NCBI GenBank assembly: GCA_002803225.1
Contig: NXFV01001258.1
Span: 1-64,000, forward strand
Source of the DNA: Gamarada debralockiae
Lineage: Eukaryota; Ascomycota; Leotiomycetes; Helotiales; Hyphodiscaceae
Direction of reading: 5' to 3'
DNA length: 64,000 nucleotides
A model generated the notes under the pieces. That model saw only the letters and a program-made list of their open reading frames with translations. It was not told the origin of the DNA and did not search any database. Positions 58,105 to 64,000 of this stretch are shown piece by piece. The translations under genes and the position numbers were made by a program. How positions within the stretch are numbered: the stretch's first letter is position 1; every line of letters starts with the position of its first letter.

Positions 58105-58860
58105 TTGGGTTAAATAAGCAGGGGCAACATGTAAAATAGCAACCGATTCGAGCGAAGCAAATCACTTGTATGCCTTGTACTACCTCAAGCTTCAGGCCTG
58201 CTGTTACACTATTTAGGGCAGCCACAGCAGGGCACAGCAGGGAGATTTATGTGAATCCTAGTAAGACAGAATCATATCGGCGGCACAGTTGCACAGGGCA
58301 AGATTCATGACCTTGCAATACCTTGCCTAACAGAATCATCGAAAGCCGTATTCCCGTTGCTTAGTGCTAAGAAGACTGTTCATTGACGTATATATATGAA
58401 TCATAGTATACAAAGAGGGAGCCTAAGCGTTGGCGGGCCCCCCGGATTCGTAGTGCCGCCTTCTGTGCCATCTTTGACAGTCATACATAATCATTTGTGA
58501 CTTGGTATAATGGAGTAGTTGTTTGTATAATTGAGTGTCAGCTCTTTTAGCTGAGAAGTTGATCAACCGCCAGCAAATTGGGGTCATACACTCGTATGAG
58601 ATGACGTTGAGTTGGTAGTGTTGGCTAAACTGTGAGGCTGAACTACCAGTCACGCCGGCTTGAAGCCGAGGAGTCGAAACAGGTCCCCTGGCTCAATCGT
58701 CTAGCCCTGTTCACCGTTTTCACCTGCTTTCCCCCTTCGCCTCACCATTGCCACCTTAACTCACCCAATATTGCCGATAAAACAGCCCTGGTCACCTTTC
58801 CGAACAGAAACAGATTTTTTTTCACGATAGGATTGACGTGGGTTAACCAGATGTTATTTC
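58105..58860. other. Gene-free stretch between convergent genes
   Basis: It holds the 3' flanks of the ATPase-HET gene and the F-box-like gene. Two short copies of CACAGCAGGG occur near 58224-58243. Nothing else is recognised. Confidence 0.4.
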
Positions 58861-59888
58861 TCATACCCGGCTCTCCACAACCGATTTGTACCAGCCTCCG
58901 ACACCACCCACGGGCGGGACGAGCCTCCAGTCTCGACCAGGCCTAGTACAGGAGCATTTCTCAGCAGTACAGCTGAAGAGGAAAGGACGCGGGTTAAGGC
59001 CCAAGAAGTGAAGATTTAGAGGTGCCCAGAAGCAAAGATTATGGAACAGCGTGAGGTTGATGTAAGAATGGCTAACGCTGCCCCACGGTATACTTCGCCA
59101 GTATTCTTTATCGGTCCAAGTAAGTGTTCGCCCCTTTCCGGCATCCCAAGTAACCCCCCCGCGAGTTTGTGAATGTTCAATCCCAATCAAAGAGTCGGTG
59201 GACATTATGAGCCACTTAATTCGCTCCTTCATCCGGCTGTCACTGCCACGGCGTTCATCTGCCCTCGGGCGTGGAACGACGAGCGCTAAGATCTGAAGTC
59301 GAGGAAGCTGGACAATAGTCTTCTTGACCAGATTTCGCAGGGTCGTTGGCCATTCATTTCCGGGAAGGGTCGTAGCGGTTGTAGTCAAACAAATTCGGCG
59401 GACATTGGTGCAGCGGAAGAGGAGATTGACAGGAAAGCAGGGCGCGAGTTCCAATTTCCAGGCTCGATTGCTGATCTTGAATCTGGATGTCATGTGTCAC
59501 TTAATGTCATCTGGCTGGAAGGGCCAACATACCCATACCAAACCTCCAGAGATTGTACTCTGTCTAGGGTTTGGCGAGTCATATATCGGAATCTTGTTTC
59601 GTTATTGGAGGAAATAGTAAATGTTGAAAGGTCGAAATAAACATCTAGAGCCTCTGTGTACATCTTTACGTCTGGCCGTAAAGCTTTGATCAACTCCGGG
59701 GTTTTTGATCCTTTATCCTTCTCATATCTCCTAGCAATGTCCGTATCGTGCTGAATCTTCCATTTCAGATATTCTGTGAAGATGAGGATTCGGATCTCCG
59801 GTGGGAGGTCGGCAAGACGAAAAGGAAACGAGAGGCGCAGAGTTTCGTCAGCAACAGCCTTCCAAGACTTGGACCTCGAAGACGGCAT
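58861..59888 (-). CDS. F-box-like (or 2EXR-like) domain protein, small, uncharacterised
   Basis: Predicted 325-residue protein in two exons, complement(58861..59482, 59533..59888). The 50-nt intron (GTATGT...TCCAG) is needed because both flanking frames stop there; it yields VWYGFKISNRAWKLE. Near the N-terminus the segment RLADLPPEIRILIFTEYL (about residues 28-45) has the pattern of fungal F-box-like or 2EXR domains, which commonly serve as SCF ubiquitin-ligase adaptors or are of unknown role. The rest resembles the usual fungal layout in which the domain is followed by a leucine-rich, distance-scoring-like region (TTLRNLVKKTIVQLPRLQIL). The last 90 residues are less convincing and may include unspliced or untranslated sequence. 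The start is the ATG at 59888. Confidence 0.65.
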
Positions 59889-60318
59889 TGTGATGCTAGA
59901 CAAAGTTTGGTTCTTGATCAAGATTGTTGACTTGCACAGAAGGATGTACTTTGGGCTCGTTGCCGCGTCGAAAGTCAAGCTAGGAAGCAGAATAAGAAAT
60001 GTCACGTTCAGGCTGCTGGCGGCTAAGTAATCTGCGTCGACGCGTTCACTACACGCTTGGTACTAACGTATAGCGTATTATCTTGATGAAAATGCTCATG
60101 TCGAACTTCAACGTTGGCACTCGTTAATAAATAGGCAGCAAAAAGCAAATGAAAAATGAAGAAGCAAGGGACAGTGAGAGAAGGTTGGCGTTGGCTCTCC
60201 ATGCTGTTGCAAGGATATACAGTATCGCACTGGCCACTAGCGACTTGGTAACCTCGACGACAATCAATCTCAAAACCCACCTCCACCAGGACAAAATGTG
60301 CTCTCAAACCTCATTCCC
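59889..60318. other. Divergent spacer between the F-box-like gene and the glycosyltransferase relic
   Basis: It presumably held both promoters. No further feature is seen. Confidence 0.35.
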
Positions 60319-61521
60319 ATGGCGGGCATCCGCTTCTACACACGTCGCATCCGCCGTCTCTTCTCCTCGCCCACCATCCAAATCGCCTCTCTGTGCCTCA
60401 TCGTCTTCCTGCTCATCCGTTTCGTGATCCAGCACAACCACGACCATGACTTGATCCCGCTTCCCCCCCGGCCAACACCTACCGCGAAGATAGACGCTGA
60501 GGGAATCAACTGGAGCAAGCTATATTATGTGCAATATGTGACGAGCCCGAAATATCTGTGCAATGCGCTCATGGTGTGGAGTCAGATCGAGGAGATTGGG
60601 AGTCGTGCTCAGGTCAAAACCCCTCTTCGCCTCTTTCAAACGCATTGAGCTGATACCAGCTTTAGAGAATGATGCTCTACCCTCACACTGGGTTCACAAC
60701 GAAATAGACGACTACGATGAAGCTCTCGGCCTAACACCCAATGCGCGCCTCCTCCAACAAGCCCAAAAGGACTACTACGTTAAACTCCGACCCGTTGAAG
60801 TCCTATACCAGAATAACTCCGCACAAGAGACATGGGCAGATTCATATACCAAGCTTCTAGCTTTCAACCTCACGGAATTCGACCGTCTGTTAGCAATCGA
60901 CTCTGATTCCGTGGTTCGGAAGAATCTCGATGAGTTATTCCTGCTCCCGGATGCTACTGTTGCTATGCCCTTCTTATATTGGGGAGAACCGGAGGGCTGG
61001 GCTTTTTCGTCTCAAATGATGCTCATAAAACCTTCAGCGGATGAATTCTCCAAGATCGAGACAGCCATTAAAACCGTCAAACCAGACGAATACGATATGG
61101 ACATCATTAACACCCTCTACAAGAACCAAATCCTACGCATCCCACACCGACCATTCAACTTCTCTCCGGCGAATTCCGCCGCACAAACCACCCAGCCTAC
61201 CTAGGTTCTCGCTCAGCAAAGTGGGACCCCGATGTTATTCTGCAAGAAGGGAAATTCATGCATTTCTCCGACTGGCCGATCCCAAACCATGGATGAGAGC
61301 CCTAATGATTTCCTGAATAAATATATGCCGGCCTGTTCGAGGAGTGAGTACATTGGGACGAGGGATTGTAGGGATCGCACGATTTGGCTGAAACTTTATT
61401 ATGATTTTGCGATGACAAGGAAGGCCGTTTGTGGAAGTGGGTTTGAGCTGCAGAGCCAGGAGTTGCCGGTGGACAGTGATTTTAGGCATGGGAAGTGGTT
61501 TCATCCTGATGAGGTTGGATA
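60319..61521 (+). pseudogene. Broken GT8-family glycosyltransferase (GNT1-like type II membrane protein)
   Basis: The start MAGIRFYTRRIRRLF is followed by a membrane anchor (IQIASLCLIVFLLIRFVI) and a luminal GT8-like domain: YVQYVTSPKYLCNALMV, WADSYTKLLAFNLTEFDRL, AIDSDSVV (metal/nucleotide-binding DxD) and FMHFSDWPI. An intron at 60613-60665 (GTCAAA...TTTAG) joins GSRAQ to RMMLYP. After it the frame shifts at least four times: at a CACAC run near 60684-60688, near 61158-61162 (one base short before the LLSGEFRR segment), near 61279-61283 and near 61296-61302. Each side of every break keeps family-like protein, so the gene is recently inactivated, or the assembly has errors. An intact member would add GlcNAc or a similar sugar in the Golgi. 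Confidence 0.75.
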
Positions 61522-61792
61522 GAGGAGAGAGGGAGTACATGTGTATAGTTGAAGGAAGGGGGTCGATAGGGGTGATTTGGATTATTGAGTAGCTACATAC
61601 CCCTGAAGCAAGCGCATCTATTAGTCTAGCAAGAAGGCAACGTATTACCATCCATAGTTCTGTTCCATGCCGTTTCCACCACCACAACCATGAAACCCTC
61701 CCATCATCACCGCCACCATTCATCCATCTCATCCCGTCACATACCACCTCACGCTCTAATCCCCTTTAAAAGCTCTAGTATCCCCTAACCAA

Positions 61793-62280
61793 CTAAGCAG
61801 CATATCCACTCAATCTAAGCAAAACGCTATTCGTACCGAAATACCCAAGCGGTCTTCCAAAACCACCTCCACCAAACCTACCCTGCAATCTCAGACCACC
61901 ATCCGCATGCGCAACTCGCAGCACAAGCAGAACGGCCATCATGTAGTTCAGAACTTTGCGATTTCCGCCGTTGAGCTCTGCAATGCCGAAGAAGGTGAAG
62001 GCTAGGAGGACATTCTCGAGGCTGTAGAAGATTGAGATGTCAGTGATCACCCACCCGTGTTTGGAAAAGATGGAGAGGGGGGAAATGAAACTCACAAGTC
62101 GCCATGGCAGCGCAATGCAATCTCAAGAGCATCATATTGAGGCTCAGAAGAGGTTGAAAGGGGTATGACTTAGGTTTGGGAGAAGGAGATCTTATCGTCG
62201 ATATAGACTCGCTCTTGAGGCGTTGGGAAACGATGCGGGAGGAGAGGAGGATGTAGTAAAGCGTGAATAGGGCTGCCCAT
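61793..62280 (-). pseudogene. Decayed MAPEG-family membrane protein gene
   Basis: The C-terminal exon (61793-62021) reads LENVLLAFTFFGIAELNGG, then VLRVAHADGGL and GFGRPLGYFGTNSVL. These are hallmarks of fungal MAPEG-type (membrane-associated eicosanoid/glutathione) proteins. An intron at 62022-62095 (GTGAGT...TACAG) joins it to YDALEIALRCHGDF. Upstream, TWAALFTLYYILLSSRIVS lies in another frame, and the connecting frame holds an in-frame TAA (about 62175-62177) after IDDKISFSQT. No ATG is usable for the first exon within 250 bp. The gene therefore appears broken by a one-base deletion plus a stop. Confidence 0.6.
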
Positions 62281-62828
62281 GTGTCGGTGATTGCTGTTGA
62301 GGGTAAGTCAGTATGATGGTGTGAACGGGAGCTTGGTGATCAGCTTCAGACCTGTGCAAAGATGTGAAGATGGTTGGAGACGTCAACTTACGTAACAGCT
62401 TGGAAACTGTGTGACCGACTTCAGACACCTTGAAGGATGATATCGTTGATCTAATTTGCAGGCTTGATGGATATGGAAACTAAGGTTTGGGTTGGAAAAT
62501 TTGATGCTTATGAAGTTGTTGACTTCTATTGAAATGGAGGATAGATAAAGGGAGTTGACTCAGTTATAAGAGGGGGCGAAGTGAATATCAAAAAAAATTG
62601 GCAGACACTATTTACCCCTCACCCAAAACAGAAGTAAAGCTCAACTTAGCTTCCTTCTCTCCGTACGACGTCGTGAGGTACGGGGTAGCACCAGTCGTTT
62701 GGTGGGTAGTGCAGATCAGCCTTGTGCCAAAACGACTCCAGGAGCTGCGCGGACACACATTAAAGAAAGGGCAAGAGAAACAGCCGAGACAGCGTAAATT
62801 AGGGGCCTCGATTCTACCGAATAACCGT
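62281..62828. other. Intergenic stretch without a recognised gene
   Basis: It contains the lost 5' part of the MAPEG relic and the 3' flank of the hydrolase gene. I see no supported feature. Confidence 0.35.
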
Positions 62829-63656
62829 CTATGAAACCTTACTCCAAAGCCTCTGAACAGCTTCCCAATATCTCTTCTCATCTATCATGAGATGTCCACA
62901 GTGGCCACTCTCAAGAAACTTCTCTCTATCGACCACATACCCCAACTTCTTCGCCTCTTCAATATGCTCTTCCACAAACTTCTGTTCAACCATATCATCC
63001 GCTTCGCTGTAAATATATAGTCTAGGTGTGTCTACATCCATCAAAGTCTTGGTATTAAGATCCAGTCTCACTTTCTCCACCAAATCCAATTCTCCTACAG
63101 CAAAATAGTACAGCCGATAAAGCCAGTAAAACATTCGCAGCACAAATATACCGATTGCTTTCACAACTGGATTCTTTGGTAATGCGACCGCGAATGCGCG
63201 GACCGTAGCTTCGTACGTTGCTCTGCCGGGTGTGCTGTCCAATATCACCGCGGTGGTGGGCAATGGCTTTCCCATTTTCTCCCGATATATCCTTGCGATC
63301 ATCAAACTCGTCCAGGATCCTCCATTGGAGAAGAAATGCAGTAGCAGCTTCGCCTTTGGAGGGAGAGTATAGAGGATGTTGAGGATAGGCGCGACGCGCT
63401 TGAGGCTCGCAGCATGGGTGGCGAAGGCAGCGTCGACGGAAGTCGTGGTGATCGCAAGAATGCGCGCTGAAGGATACAGCTTCTCGTAGCCCGCTGTGTA
63501 CTTGGAGATGTGTCGAGGAGAGGCGTCCATCCAGCCGCAGATTAGGATGAGGTCGGGATGCGATTCAGACGAGGATGTAGTAGCAGGCTCGTGGATGTAG
63601 ACTGAGCCATTGAGACGTGTGAAATGCTCAAGGCCGCTCACAGCTTTGGAGGGCAT
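62829..63656 (-). CDS. DUF829/TMEM53 (PaxU-like) alpha/beta-hydrolase-fold protein
   Basis: Single-exon protein of 275 residues. The family's opening GWMDASPRHISKY is at about 41-53. The nucleophile elbow is FFSNGG (Ser110). The acid is in SEADDMV (Asp221), and the His is in ESGHCGHLM (His252 or His255), so the catalytic set is complete. A hydrophobic stretch at about 166-190 could lie in or on a membrane. Fungal relatives include PaxU of indole-diterpene clusters and many stand-alone housekeeping copies; here no terpene-cluster genes are nearby, so the role is unknown. The start ATG at 63656 gives the typical N-terminus. Confidence 0.88.
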   Translation of the reverse strand: MPSKAVSGLEHFTRLNGSVYIHEPATTSSSESHPDLILICGWMDASPRHISKYTAGYEKLYPSARILAITTTSVDAAFATHAASLKRVAPILNILYTLPPKAKLLLHFFSNGGSWTSLMIARIYREKMGKPLPTTAVILDSTPGRATYEATVRAFAVALPKNPVVKAIGIFVLRMFYWLYRLYYFAVGELDLVEKVRLDLNTKTLMDVDTPRLYIYSEADDMVEQKFVEEHIEEAKKLGYVVDREKFLESGHCGHLMIDEKRYWEAVQRLWSKVS

Positions 63657-64000
63657 CTTGGGTGAGGTGCAGCTTCTCCTGGCCGAAAAAAAGGAAAAAG
63701 GAGGGAGATAGATACCTACCTCTTCATATTACTCTGAGACTTGACAGCTGGTTGCAGATGCGAGGTTGCCTCGAGGAAATACCACGCCGTCGGAACTGAA
63801 CAGATTCCCTATCCGTGCCTCGGCGTACAGACGGGGCATGATTTGAACCGACTGGGCTTCTTCTTACCTTGGAAGTACACGACGTTCTATCATATCACTG
63901 TATTTGATTTGTTTGATAGACTACGAAGTCGAGGAGGTCATTTAATAAATTTCAGAAGGAGCAAGGCACTTCGGTGGCTCTTCACACGCTAAAGATTTCA
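63657..64000. other. Window end, 5' flank of the DUF829 gene
   Basis: I see no gene. A short A-rich tract lies near 63685-63705. Confidence 0.35.

Overview
The window comes from a filamentous ascomycete (Pezizomycotina). The support is short GT-AG introns with CTAAC-like branch points, Zn2Cys6 regulators, HET-domain genes and their relics, a Fot1/pogo transposon, and a Mot1 gene of fungal type. Gene style suggests a leotiomycete, but that is inference. All exon joins were worked out by hand from splice signals and frame continuity, with no transcript data.

Layout. 1-1292 is pyrimidine-rich and gene-free, with a scattered short motif. 1293-2783 (-) is an ELO fatty-acid elongase. 4183-8280 holds two decayed HET genes lying head to head. 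8395-15732 is a compact metabolic block: a Zn2Cys6 regulator (-), an FMN-dependent 2-hydroxyacid oxidase (+) and a second regulator (-) whose zinc cluster lacks its first cysteine pair. 16362-18540 is a third HET relic. 18865-21838 carries a PcaB-type fumarase-superfamily lyase (-) and a DJ-1/Hsp31-type protein (+). 21966-24145 is an apparently complete Fot1/pogo element with inverted repeats, TA duplication and an open transposase gene. 24651-27725 is a vacuolar M28 membrane protease. 30247-32574 is a secreted haem peroxidase in 13 exons, one of only 9 nt. 34715-45195 is a conserved housekeeping pair: the Mot1 TBP-removing ATPase (-) and an Ark1/Prk1-type kinase (+), divergently arranged. 45196-50955 is gene-poor, with diverged repeats.

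The most notable locus is 50956-58104 (+). It encodes a predicted 2158-residue protein joining a sacsin/NO VEIN-type (GHKL) ATPase domain, a long middle region, a NO VEIN C-terminal (DUF3883-like) domain and a complete HET domain. The NO VEIN tail and the HET domain lie in one uninterrupted exon, so the fusion is direct in the sequence. HET domains are the cell-death module of fungal allorecognition. I infer a sensor/ATPase-effector protein analogous in layout to NLR-HET receptors, with three dead HET genes elsewhere in the window.

The right end has a two-exon F-box-like gene (-), a broken GT8-like glycosyltransferase (+), a broken MAPEG-family gene (-) and an intact DUF829/PaxU-like alpha/beta hydrolase (-). 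I found no rRNA, tRNA or CRISPR array.
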